From Bacillota bacterium (lineage in GTDB: Bacteria; Bacillota; Clostridia; Peptostreptococcales; Anaerovoracaceae): 20,914 nt of DNA. The stretch covers positions 1-20,914 of the forward strand of contig JAEEGU010000153.1 of NCBI GenBank assembly GCA_016280485.1, given 5' to 3'. The notes under the pieces were generated by a model. It ran no database searches. It saw only the letters and a list, made by a program, of their open reading frames with translations, and was not told the DNA's origin. The first letter of the stretch is position 1, and each line of letters opens with the position of its first letter. Positions 1-6,604 of the stretch are shown one piece after another. The position numbers were made by a program, and so were the translations under genes.

Positions 1-1260
1 AAGCTGATCGAAAGATTCGGACTCTCCGAAATTCAGGCTCAGGCGATCCTCGACATGAGACTTGCCCGCCTGCAGGGACTCGAGCGCGAAAAGATCGAAG
101 CCGAGTACAAGGAGTTAATGGAAAAAATCGCTTACTACAATTCTCTCCTCGCTGACGAGCATCTTTTGATGGGCGTTGTAAAGGACGAGCTTTTGGAAGT
201 AAAGAAAAAGTGGGCAGATCCGCGCCGCTCAAAGATTGTTGCGGCAGAGGACGATTTCGATGAGGCAGACCTTGTTGAGGAGCAGAACGTTGCAATCACC
301 CTCACCCACCTCGGATACATAAAGCGCGTTCCTGCGGACACCTACAGGACACAGCGCAGAGGAGGCAAGGGCATCACAGGCCTTACCACACGCGAGAACG
401 ATTTCGTGCGCAACCTCATCATAACCTCGACGCACGACAATCTCATATTCTACACCAACACCGGAAAGGCCCACAGACTCAAGGCTTACGAGATACCGGA
501 AGCGACACGCACCGCAAAGGGCACACCTGCCGTAAACTTCCTCTCGCTCATGCAGCGTGAAAGAATTACTGCGGTACTCTCCGCTCCGGAGGGCAGTGAC
601 GACAAATACCTCATTCTCGTTACAAAGCAGGGTACAATCAAAAAGACCGCAATTTCCGAGTTCAACACGAACAGAAAGACCGGCCTGATTGCGATTTCCC
701 TTAAAGAAGGCGACGAACTTGTCGATGTAAAGCAGACATCCGGCACCGATACAATCATTATCGTAACCAAGAACGGCAAGTGCATCTCCTTCTCCGAAGA
801 GGATGTTCGTCCGATGGGTCGTATCGCGGGCGGCGTTCGTGCAATCAAGCTCGAGGATGACGATGAAGTCGTTTCAATGGAGCTTGTTCAGCCGGGCGAA
901 GAGTTGCTGGTTGTAACAAAGAACGGCTTCGGAAAGAGAACCCCTGTTACCGAATACAAGATTCAGGTACGCGGAGGCAAGGGCCTCCTCACCTACGACA
1001 AGGCGAAGTTCCGCAAGACCGGCGAGCTGGTCGGCGCAATGGTTGTAGCAGAGGATGATGATGTACTCCTCATCAATTCCGACGGAATCATCATCAGAAT
1101 CAACGCATCCGAGGTATCAAGACTCGGTCGCGCAACTCAGGGCGTAAAGATTATGAAGGTTGACGGAGATGCCGAAATCGTTGCAATGGCAAAGGCCATC
1201 AAGGATGAAGACGAGGACGGCGAAGACGCAGGTTCTTCCGACGAAGGCTCAGGCAAATAA
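1..1260 (+). CDS. gyrA: DNA gyrase subunit A, C-terminal part (5' end outside window)
   Basis: The frame is open from base 1 and gives 419 residues, so the breakage-reunion domain with the catalytic tyrosine lies upstream of the window. The first residues are the end of the coiled-coil/tower region (LDMRLARLQGLE). From about residue 85 on comes the six-bladed beta-pinwheel that wraps DNA. The GyrA box QRRGGKG at residues 118-124 separates it from ParC, where this motif is degenerate or missing. Further blade motifs (NRKTGLIAI, RGGKGLLTY) follow. The protein ends in a very acidic tail (DEDEDGED...), like the regulatory tails of other GyrA proteins. With GyrB it introduces negative supercoils using ATP. 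A hairpin terminator follows 21 bases after the stop. Identity is secure; only the missing N-terminus limits the entry. Confidence 0.97.
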   Translation, partial: KLIERFGLSEIQAQAILDMRLARLQGLEREKIEAEYKELMEKIAYYNSLLADEHLLMGVVKDELLEVKKKWADPRRSKIVAAEDDFDEADLVEEQNVAITLTHLGYIKRVPADTYRTQRRGGKGITGLTTRENDFVRNLIITSTHDNLIFYTNTGKAHRLKAYEIPEATRTAKGTPAVNFLSLMQRERITAVLSAPEGSDDKYLILVTKQGTIKKTAISEFNTNRKTGLIAISLKEGDELVDVKQTSGTDTIIIVTKNGKCISFSEEDVRPMGRIAGGVRAIKLEDDDEVVSMELVQPGEELLVVTKNGFGKRTPVTEYKIQVRGGKGLLTYDKAKFRKTGELVGAMVVAEDDDVLLINSDGIIIRINASEVSRLGRATQGVKIMKVDGDAEIVAMAKAIKDEDEDGEDAGSSDEGSGK

Positions 1261-1281
1261 GACAGACAAAATGTAATTACA

Positions 1282-1323
1282 CGGCGGACAAAGCATAAAA
1301 CGTGCTTTGTCCGTTGATTTTTT
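1282..1323 (+). terminator. Rho-independent terminator after gyrA
   Basis: A perfect 11-bp stem (CGGACAAAGCA at 1285-1295 with its complement at 1303-1313) closes a 7-nt loop and is followed by a T-rich run ending at 1323. The base of the stem can be extended by G-T pairs. The T run overlaps the -35 box of the next promoter. Confidence 0.88.
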
Positions 1324-1342
1324 GGGTAATATAATTTATATT
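1314..1342 (+). promoter_or_regulatory. Sigma-A-type promoter for the anti-sigma/sigma operon
   Basis: TTGATT (1314-1319), a 17-bp spacer and TATATT (1337-1342) fit a housekeeping promoter. It lies 41 bases before the start codon and is packed into the T tract of the gyrA terminator. I looked for a sigma-B/F-type autoregulatory promoter instead and found only an isolated GGGTAA with no matching -35. If correct, the operon is not driven by its own sigma factor from this site. Confidence 0.6.
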
Positions 1343-1382
1343 AGAATATGGCTTTTGAGAACAAACAGGAAAGGAGTTTTCA

Positions 1383-1787
1383 ATGGGAGACAAATTAAGA
1401 TTTGAAGTGCCCGGTAAGCTTGAATACATGCAGACCGTGCGCCTTACGGTCGGCTCAATCGCATCGCTTTGCGGCTTTGACGTAGAGGCTGTCAACGATG
1501 TGCAGCTTGCGGTAGAGGATGCCATCAAGTTCGTGGTTTGCCACGGTGGCGAGGGCTTCAGCGAAACCTTTGATGTAGAGGCCGAAATCGGCGAAAAGGA
1601 GCTTAAGATAAGCGTTTCGGATTATTCAAGTCCGGGAAAGGTGAGCCGCGAGAACAGGCATTTTTGCATGCGCTGCCCGGAAGAGGGCGACATGGGCATA
1701 TTTGTTATAGACAGCTTGATGGATTCCTACAAGCTGGAAGTACGCGAGGATGGCTGTAAAAAGCTCATAATGGTGAAAAACAGATGA
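1383..1787 (+). CDS. RsbW/SpoIIAB-like anti-sigma factor with degenerate ATP-binding N-box
   Basis: This is a 134-residue protein of the GHKL ATPase fold, the usual size of RsbW and SpoIIAB. In the family such proteins bind a SigB/SigF-type sigma factor and phosphorylate an RsbV/SpoIIAA antagonist. Residues 42-54 (LAVEDAIKFVVCH) align with the N-box; the Mg-binding Asn is Phe50 and the catalytic Glu is Asp46. The DxGxG box is reduced to DYSSPG (80-85). The G2 region (GDMGIFVIDSLMD, 102-114) is well kept. Kinase activity is therefore doubtful, while the sigma-binding fold seems preserved. Start ATG has a clean AAAGGAG 7-8 bases upstream. The stop overlaps the start of the sigma gene (ATGA), which implies translational coupling and a partner relationship. 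No RsbV-like gene is present in the window. Confidence 0.85.
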   Translation: MGDKLRFEVPGKLEYMQTVRLTVGSIASLCGFDVEAVNDVQLAVEDAIKFVVCHGGEGFSETFDVEAEIGEKELKISVSDYSSPGKVSRENRHFCMRCPEEGDMGIFVIDSLMDSYKLEVREDGCKKLIMVKNR

Positions 1788-2518
1788 CAGACAGAGAAAG
1801 CTTCAATCTCTTTCATCAGACAAAGGACATAGCCCTTCGCAACAAAATCGTAGAGGAAAATCTCTATATGGTGGAAATTCTGATACGAAAATACATGAAC
1901 AAGGGCGTTGATTACGACGATCTCTATCAGGTCGGCGCAATGGCGCTTGTGAATGCGGTCGAGCGCTTCGATCCGAGTCGCGGCTACGAGTTTTCGAGCT
2001 TTGCGACCCCTACAATCCTCGGCGAAATTCGTAAGTATTTTCGCGACAAGGAATGGGCGATGAAGGTCCCGCGCCGCCACAAGGAGATAGCGACCATGGT
2101 GCCGGAGGCAAAGGACCGCCTGACGGAAAAGCTGGGCAGGACCCCTACTCCTACAGAGATAGCGACCGAGCTTCGTATTCCGCTCGACGAGCTTCTTACC
2201 GCCATGGAGTCGGCAAAGGCTTACGCTACGCAGTCGCTGAACGTTACCTTCGGTGACGGCGGTGAAGACGGCGAAAACGCGATGCTTGAAAAATTCCTTG
2301 CCGTAACCGACAAGGGCTACGAAAGCGTCGAGCTTTCCGAGGTAATCGAGACTGTGATTGCGAGCATGAGCGAGCGGGAAAAGGCTTTTTTTGAAAAGAG
2401 ATATTTACAAAACAAAACGCAGGCGGAAATTGCCGAAGAGCTCGGCGTTTCCCAGATGACAATTTCACGAACGGAAAAGGAAATTCGGCGAAAATTTGCC
2501 GAAGAACTGCATAAATAA
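1784..2518 (+). CDS. SigB/SigF/SigG-family RNA polymerase sigma factor
   Basis: This 244-residue protein has the full layout of the sporulation/stress sigma-70 subgroup. Region 2 (about 30-95) contains the core-binding and -10-recognition segment DDLYQVGAMALVNAVERFDP and then FATPTILGEIRKYFRDK. Region 3 (about 100-165) holds a KLGRTPTPTEIA helix, and region 4 (about 185-240) ends in the helix-turn-helix TQAEIAEELGVSQMTISR. It starts inside the stop of the RsbW-like gene, the arrangement seen for rsbW-sigB and spoIIAB-sigF. I infer that the upstream protein holds it inactive. Whether it serves stress response or sporulation cannot be told from sequence alone; the missing SpoIIAA gene argues against a standard spoIIA operon. 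A terminator stem begins within its last codons. Confidence 0.92.
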   Translation: MTDRESFNLFHQTKDIALRNKIVEENLYMVEILIRKYMNKGVDYDDLYQVGAMALVNAVERFDPSRGYEFSSFATPTILGEIRKYFRDKEWAMKVPRRHKEIATMVPEAKDRLTEKLGRTPTPTEIATELRIPLDELLTAMESAKAYATQSLNVTFGDGGEDGENAMLEKFLAVTDKGYESVELSEVIETVIASMSEREKAFFEKRYLQNKTQAEIAEELGVSQMTISRTEKEIRRKFAEELHK

Positions 2519-2561
2519 AGGACAGAAGAAAGATTATTTCTTTACTCTGTCCTTTATTTTT
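2515..2561 (+). terminator. Rho-independent terminator after the sigma factor gene
   Basis: A perfect 12-bp stem (ATAAAGGACAGA at 2515-2526 with its complement at 2546-2557) with a 19-nt loop is followed by a T run. The stop codon of the sigma gene (2516-2518) lies inside the left arm. Confidence 0.85.
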
Positions 2562-2595
2562 GACCGGTTTTTGTCCGGCCCGCATCGCTGCGGCT

Positions 2596-2624
2596 TTGAC
2601 AAAAGGCGCGAAAAGGAGTATGCT
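2596..2624 (+). promoter_or_regulatory. Sigma-A promoter of trpS
   Basis: A consensus TTGACA (2596-2601), a 17-bp spacer and TATGCT (2619-2624) lie 32 bases before the trpS start. The transcribed leader would be only about 25 nt, too short for a T-box. A small hairpin (CCGCA-TCGC-TGCGG, 2580-2593) abuts the -35 box. Confidence 0.75.
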
Positions 2625-2656
2625 ATTCCTATTAAGGTAAAAAGGAGATAAATCTA

Positions 2657-3643
2657 ATGAAAAGAGTATTTTCAGGCGTACAGCCGACAGGAAACTTACA
2701 CATCGGTAATTATCTGGGCGCGCTGAAACAGTTCGTGGAATTGCAGAATGAGGCGGAATGCGTTTACTGTGTTGTAGACCTCCATTCCATCACCCTGCCG
2801 CAGGATCCTAAGGAGCTCCGCAGTCACATCCTTGACATTGCGGCTCTTTACATGGCAGTTGGAATCGACCCTAAGAGATCGACCATTTTCATTCAGTCCG
2901 AGGTGTCTCAGCATGCCGAACTGTCTTGGGTACTCACTTGCAGCTCATACACAGGTGAACTCTCGAGAATGACTCAGTTCAAAGATAAGGCAAAGGGCAA
3001 GGAATCCGCACCGACCGGACTCTTCACCTATCCGCTCCTCATGGCGGCGGACATTCTGCTCTATGATTCCGATATCGTGCCGGTAGGAAACGACCAAAAG
3101 CAGCACATCGAGCTTGCTCGCGACATCGCAATCAGAGTAAACAACCGCTTTGACAAAAAGGTGTTCGTCGTACCTGAAGGCCAGTTCGTAAGAGAAGGCG
3201 CACGTGTTATGGCGCTTGACGAACCTACCGCAAAGATGAGCAAATCTGCGGAAAATCCGCACAGCAGAATTTCCCTTCTCGACGACGATAACAAAATTAA
3301 AAAATCTATCATGAAGGCAACGACAGACTCTCTTGCGAGGGTTCATTTCGATATCGAAAACCAGCCGGGAGTATCAAACCTCATGACCATTTATTCGGTA
3401 TTCTCCGGTAAGAGCCTCGAGGAAATCGAAAAGATGTACGACGGAAAGGGCTACGGCGATTTCAAAAAGGATCTTGTTGAGGTTACCATCGACGGAGTTC
3501 GCCCAATCCGTGAAAAATTCTATGAAATTCGTCAGTCACAGGAGCTCTTGACCGCGCTCGACGAAGGCCGCGACAGAGCTACAGTAATTGCCGAAAAGAC
3601 ACTTAAGAGAGTATTCGATACCTTCGGACTCGGTCGCAAATAG
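2657..3643 (+). CDS. trpS: Tryptophan--tRNA ligase
   Basis: This class I aminoacyl-tRNA synthetase of 328 residues has the normal bacterial TrpS length. It charges tRNA-Trp with tryptophan in the cytoplasm. The HIGH signature appears as HIGN (15-18) in TGNLHIGNYLGAL, and the KMSKS loop is intact (193-197). The segment VGNDQKQHIELARDIA, typical of TrpS, binds tryptophan and dimerises. The start ATG follows AAAGGAG at good spacing. It has its own promoter and a LysR-type gene follows after 27 bases with no terminator between, so some read-through into the regulator is likely. No tryptophan biosynthesis genes are nearby. Confidence 0.97.
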   Translation: MKRVFSGVQPTGNLHIGNYLGALKQFVELQNEAECVYCVVDLHSITLPQDPKELRSHILDIAALYMAVGIDPKRSTIFIQSEVSQHAELSWVLTCSSYTGELSRMTQFKDKAKGKESAPTGLFTYPLLMAADILLYDSDIVPVGNDQKQHIELARDIAIRVNNRFDKKVFVVPEGQFVREGARVMALDEPTAKMSKSAENPHSRISLLDDDNKIKKSIMKATTDSLARVHFDIENQPGVSNLMTIYSVFSGKSLEEIEKMYDGKGYGDFKKDLVEVTIDGVRPIREKFYEIRQSQELLTALDEGRDRATVIAEKTLKRVFDTFGLGRK

Positions 3644-3670
3644 CGGCCTGCCCGGCAAAAAGGAAGAAAC

Positions 3671-4588
3671 ATGACACTACTACAGCTTAGGTACATAATG
3701 GAAATATACAACAGTGGATCGATAAATCAGGCCGCAAAAAACCTGTTTATGTCGCAATCCACGGTTTCTGCTGCCATAAAAGAGGTGGAGGAAGAGCTTG
3801 GAATTATTATTTTCAGGCGTACCAACCGCGGAATTACCGTTACCGAGGACGGCCAGGAGTTCATAGCGAACATAAAGCCTCTCCTCGAGCAGGAAAAGAA
3901 AATCCGCAAATATTACAAAACAAAGGGTAAAGAAGAGGAGCCGCGCATCGCGATTTCTCTCCAGCGCTATGCCTTTTGCGCAGAGGCCTTTGTGCAGTTC
4001 ATGCGCAGACAGACCGCGGAGTCCTATGACTTCAAGATAAAGGAATGTGACATGGGTCAGGTCATCGAGGATGTGTCCATGAGAAAGAGCGAGCTTGGAA
4101 TCCTGTATTTTTCCGATATCACGCAAAAGTATCTGGAGCACATCTTCCGTGATGCAAGGCTCGAGTTTCGCCCAATAGCCGAGGCGAGACCGAAGGCATT
4201 CTTTAACCGTCATCATCCTCTTGCCGCGCAGACCAGCGTGAGTCTGGCAGAGCTTGGGCAGTATCCGTGCGTCGTCTTCGAAAAGGACGAATCCACGCCG
4301 ATGGGCTTCGCCGAGGAGGTTGGCATGAACGACGTCTTCGAGTACGCAAGACTTATCAAAATAAACGACCGTGCGACGCTCTACAACATCATCGCAAACA
4401 CCGACGCGGTTTCTACCGGAAGCGGAATACTTCCGAAGGGTTATGTTGACGAGCGCATCGTTGCGCGCCCGATTTCGGACGATATCGACAATATGCACAT
4501 CGGCTACATAAAGATAGAGGATGCCGCACTCAGCGATACGGCAAAGGACTACATAAGGATTCTGAAAGAAATTTTAAAGGACAGGTAA
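3671..4588 (+). CDS. LysR-family transcriptional regulator
   Basis: The 305-residue length and architecture match LysR regulators. An N-terminal winged helix-turn-helix (about 1-60) includes GSINQAAKNLFMSQSTVSAAIKEVE. A linker helix (about 60-90) and a periplasmic-binding-protein-like effector domain (about 92-300) follow. The effector and target are unknown. LysR regulators often control a divergent neighbour, but here both flanking genes are co-directional: trpS 27 bases upstream and an acyltransferase 6 bases downstream. The acyltransferase is thus the closest candidate for co-expression, not necessarily for regulation. The start is supported by AAAAAGGAAG just upstream. Nothing in the DNA-binding region looks damaged. 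Confidence 0.93.
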   Translation: MTLLQLRYIMEIYNSGSINQAAKNLFMSQSTVSAAIKEVEEELGIIIFRRTNRGITVTEDGQEFIANIKPLLEQEKKIRKYYKTKGKEEEPRIAISLQRYAFCAEAFVQFMRRQTAESYDFKIKECDMGQVIEDVSMRKSELGILYFSDITQKYLEHIFRDARLEFRPIAEARPKAFFNRHHPLAAQTSVSLAELGQYPCVVFEKDESTPMGFAEEVGMNDVFEYARLIKINDRATLYNIIANTDAVSTGSGILPKGYVDERIVARPISDDIDNMHIGYIKIEDAALSDTAKDYIRILKEILKDR

Positions 4589-4594
4589 TGCCCC

Positions 4595-5446
4595 ATGGAG
4601 CAGTTTGAATTAAAGGAAAAGCAGAGTTTCAAGATTTTTCACAACCTAGTGCCTATTATCAAGGTTTATACCGCACTTTTCATGATAAAACCTCAGCAGA
4701 TAGGAGCCAGAAAGGCAAAGGCAGAAGGCGATTTCGAAAAGGAGCGTGAAATAATAAAGACAGGATGCAATAAGTGGGCAAGGTTTCTGATGAAATCCTT
4801 CGGAGCAACCGTCGATGTAGAGGGTTATGAAAACCTGCCGGACAAAGGCCCCGTTGTTTTTGTGTGCAACCACCAGGGCTACGGAGATATTCCGGTTCTG
4901 TATTCGGTAATTGACAAATTCCAGTTTGGATTTCTGGCAAAGACAGACCTTTCAAAGCTGCCCGGATATTCCGAATGGATGAAGGATTTCCGCACCCTTT
5001 TCCTGGAAAGAGGAAATTCCAGAGAGGCGCTCAAAACAATAAACGAAGCGGTTGAGCTTTTAAATAACGGTTTTTCAATTCTGGTATTCCCCGAGGGGAC
5101 CCGTTCCCACGGAAATCCTATGAGGGTTTTCAAAAAGGGAAGCTTAAAGCTTGCAACAAAGGCAGAGGTTCCAATCGTTCCGATTACGCTCGTAAATACA
5201 TATACGTATTTTGAGCAGCAGGGTTATTTCAAGGGTAATCACGCAAAGATGATTATTCACAAGCCTATTGAAACAAAGGGAATGTCCCGCCACGAGCAAA
5301 ACGAGCTGCCGGAAAGAGCATTCTGGATCATTCGGAACGAGCTCAACAAATACGAGCCGCAGCCGGAGCTTCCTCTCGATGAAGACGGTAATTTCCAGGA
5401 TCCGAATGCTGTGAAAGAGGCTGAAAAAGAAGGCGCAGAAGAATAA
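4595..5446 (+). CDS. 1-acyl-sn-glycerol-3-phosphate acyltransferase (PlsC family)
   Basis: This 283-residue lysophospholipid acyltransferase carries the family's NHxxxxD motif as NHQGYGD (His93, Asp98) and the glycerophosphate-binding FPEGTRS block (165-171). Such enzymes add the second acyl chain to lysophosphatidic acid to give phosphatidic acid at the membrane. The N-terminal 60 residues include a hydrophobic stretch (about 18-33) that may anchor it. The C-terminus ends in an acidic, Glu-rich tail (about 255-283) not needed for the fold. The gene starts 6 bases after the LysR stop, with AAGGACAGG inside the previous gene as ribosome binding site. The exact acyl acceptor is not determined by the motifs; a role in another acyl transfer is possible. 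Confidence 0.9.
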   Translation: MEQFELKEKQSFKIFHNLVPIIKVYTALFMIKPQQIGARKAKAEGDFEKEREIIKTGCNKWARFLMKSFGATVDVEGYENLPDKGPVVFVCNHQGYGDIPVLYSVIDKFQFGFLAKTDLSKLPGYSEWMKDFRTLFLERGNSREALKTINEAVELLNNGFSILVFPEGTRSHGNPMRVFKKGSLKLATKAEVPIVPITLVNTYTYFEQQGYFKGNHAKMIIHKPIETKGMSRHEQNELPERAFWIIRNELNKYEPQPELPLDEDGNFQDPNAVKEAEKEGAEE

Positions 5447-5482
5447 AAACAAAAATATACGTAAAAGTGCAACAAATTTTGC

Positions 5483-5511
5483 TTGCACTTCTCGGAAAGC
5501 TATGCTATGAT
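5483..5511 (+). promoter_or_regulatory. Sigma-A promoter with extended -10, upstream of a short transcript
   Basis: TTGCAC (5483-5488), a 17-bp spacer and TATGAT (5506-5511), preceded by TGC (extended -10), predict transcription from about 5518. The -35 box sits in the right arm of an 8-bp inverted repeat (AAGTGCAA at 5465-5472, TTGCACTT at 5483-5490), a possible operator or weak hairpin for upstream transcripts. Confidence 0.6.
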
Positions 5512-5517
5512 AGAGTC

Positions 5518-5597
5518 ACAGGATAATGAAATTTTCTCATCACAACACTTTCAATAAGCAAGATGCCACATCGCAAGGTGTGGCATCTTGCTTTTTT
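5518..5597 (+). ncRNA. Candidate small RNA or attenuated leader, about 80 nt
   Basis: A good promoter (5483-5511) is followed about 45 nt after the predicted start by a very strong terminator hairpin (5556-5597). The product would have an AU-rich single-stranded 5' part and a 15-bp terminal stem, the general shape of a small regulatory RNA. The next gene begins only 70 bases further and may have its own weak promoter. An alternative is an attenuated 5' leader of that gene, or simply the terminator of the plsC transcript with a chance promoter upstream. The start site is predicted, not measured. Confidence 0.4.
5556..5597 (+). terminator. Strong Rho-independent terminator
   Basis: A perfect 15-bp stem (left arm 5556-5570 AAGCAAGATGCCACA, right arm 5579-5593) with an 8-nt loop runs directly into six Ts (5592-5597). 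It ends the candidate short RNA and any read-through from plsC. Confidence 0.9.
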
Positions 5598-5616
5598 GTA
5601 TATTTTACATTATCAT
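5588..5616 (+). promoter_or_regulatory. Possible weak promoter for the nucleotidyltransferase gene
   Basis: TTGCTT (5588-5593) inside the terminator's right arm, a 17-bp spacer and TATCAT (5611-5616) could start transcription near 5623, after the terminator. Both boxes deviate from consensus, so this is tentative. Confidence 0.35.
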
Positions 5617-5666
5617 AAAAGTGGATGAGTCTATCCAAAATCTAAGAACTACAGGAGGCTTCTTTC

Positions 5667-6578
5667 ATGCAAAAAGAACCGGTACTAATCATAATGGCTG
5701 CAGGAATGGGATCGAGATACGGCGGATTAAAGCAGATGGATCCTGTCGGAAGCGGCGGAGAAGCAATACTTGATTTTTCAATATATGACGCCATGATGGC
5801 GGGCTTTAACAAGGTTATCTTTGTAATCAAGCACGAAATTGAAGAGGATTTCAAAAAGCTCATCGAGGGCAGAGCCGACAGGTTTATGGAGGTCGAATAT
5901 GCCTACCAGGAGCTTTCCGATATTCCCGCGGGCTACAGCATTCCCGAGGGTCGTGTAAAGCCCTGGGGTACCTGCCATGCGGTCCGTGCGGCAAGGAACC
6001 TTGTGGATGGACCCTTCTGCGTCATAAATGCCGACGATTATTACGGTCCGGGTGCATTCCAGACCATGTATGAATATCTTAAAACGGCTGAGGAGGGTCA
6101 CTATGCCATGGTAGCGTATGACCTAGAGAAAACTCTCACCGAGCACGGCTCTGTGGCAAGAGGTGTATGCGTTGAAAAGGACGGATACCTTGCCCGTATC
6201 GACGAAAGAACGAAGATTATGTGGCACGAGGGCGGAATTGCTTACACAGAGGACGACGGCAAAACCTTCGTGAGTGTGTCTAAGGGTACACCGGTGTCGA
6301 TGAACTTTTGGGGCTTCACAAAGGGCTTCATGGGCGAGCTCGATAACGGTCTTAATGAGTTTTTGGACGATGCGCTTAAAAACAATCCTCTGAAGGGCGA
6401 ATATCTTTTGCCGTTTAAGGTTGAAGAGCTGCTGTCGGCCGGCAAGATCAGCGTTCGGATGTTAAGATCCTCCGACCAGTGGATCGGAGTTACATACAAA
6501 GAGGATAGACAGGGTGTTGTGGACGCTCTGCAGTCCAAAAAGGACAAGGGTATTTATCCGGACAAGCTTTGGAAGTAG
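5667..6578 (+). CDS. Sugar-phosphate nucleotidyltransferase-like protein
   Basis: The 303-residue protein has the nucleotidyltransferase fold. An N-terminal nucleotide-binding loop reads MAAGMGSRYGGLKQMDPVG (10-28), where G-x-G-x-R is the family signature. A GTCHAV segment (100-105) and an acidic metal site NADDYYG (120-126) follow. Family members transfer a nucleoside monophosphate to a sugar-1-phosphate or similar substrate; here the substrate cannot be deduced. It is not a standard GalU or GlmU: there is no left-handed beta-helix and the middle part differs. ATG has AGGAGG at suitable spacing (ACAGGAGGCTTC). It heads a run of tightly spaced genes that continues to 13324. No sugar or capsule genes are adjacent, so its pathway is open. 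Confidence 0.82.
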   Translation: MQKEPVLIIMAAGMGSRYGGLKQMDPVGSGGEAILDFSIYDAMMAGFNKVIFVIKHEIEEDFKKLIEGRADRFMEVEYAYQELSDIPAGYSIPEGRVKPWGTCHAVRAARNLVDGPFCVINADDYYGPGAFQTMYEYLKTAEEGHYAMVAYDLEKTLTEHGSVARGVCVEKDGYLARIDERTKIMWHEGGIAYTEDDGKTFVSVSKGTPVSMNFWGFTKGFMGELDNGLNEFLDDALKNNPLKGEYLLPFKVEELLSAGKISVRMLRSSDQWIGVTYKEDRQGVVDALQSKKDKGIYPDKLWK

Positions 6579-6592
6579 TTTTGGAAGTAGAT

Positions 6593-6598
6593 GAGGTG
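6593..6598 (+). promoter_or_regulatory. Ribosome binding site that selects a TTG start
   Basis: GAGGTG stands 6 bases before TTG at 6605. The other in-frame candidates (TTG 6569 and 6581, GTG 6596, ATG 6638) lack a Shine-Dalgarno match at proper spacing, so 6605 is preferred. Confidence 0.5.
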
Positions 6599-6604
6599 CA
6601 GGAT

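Noticed and set aside
1324..1329. GGGTAA as a sigma-B-type -10 box before the anti-sigma gene
   Set aside because: No GTTT-like -35 lies 12-15 bases upstream, while a housekeeping promoter fits well at 1314-1342.
2602..2656. T-box riboswitch before trpS
   Set aside because: The transcribed leader is only about 25 nt and contains no T-box sequence.
3680..4498. Minus-strand open frame of 272 codons opposite the LysR gene
   Set aside because: No recognisable protein and no start signals; it is a reflection of the LysR gene.
5526..5618. Possible leader peptide of 30 codons in the short transcript
   Set aside because: The ribosome binding site is too close to the ATG, the frame reads through the terminator stem, and the amino acid content does not suggest attenuation.
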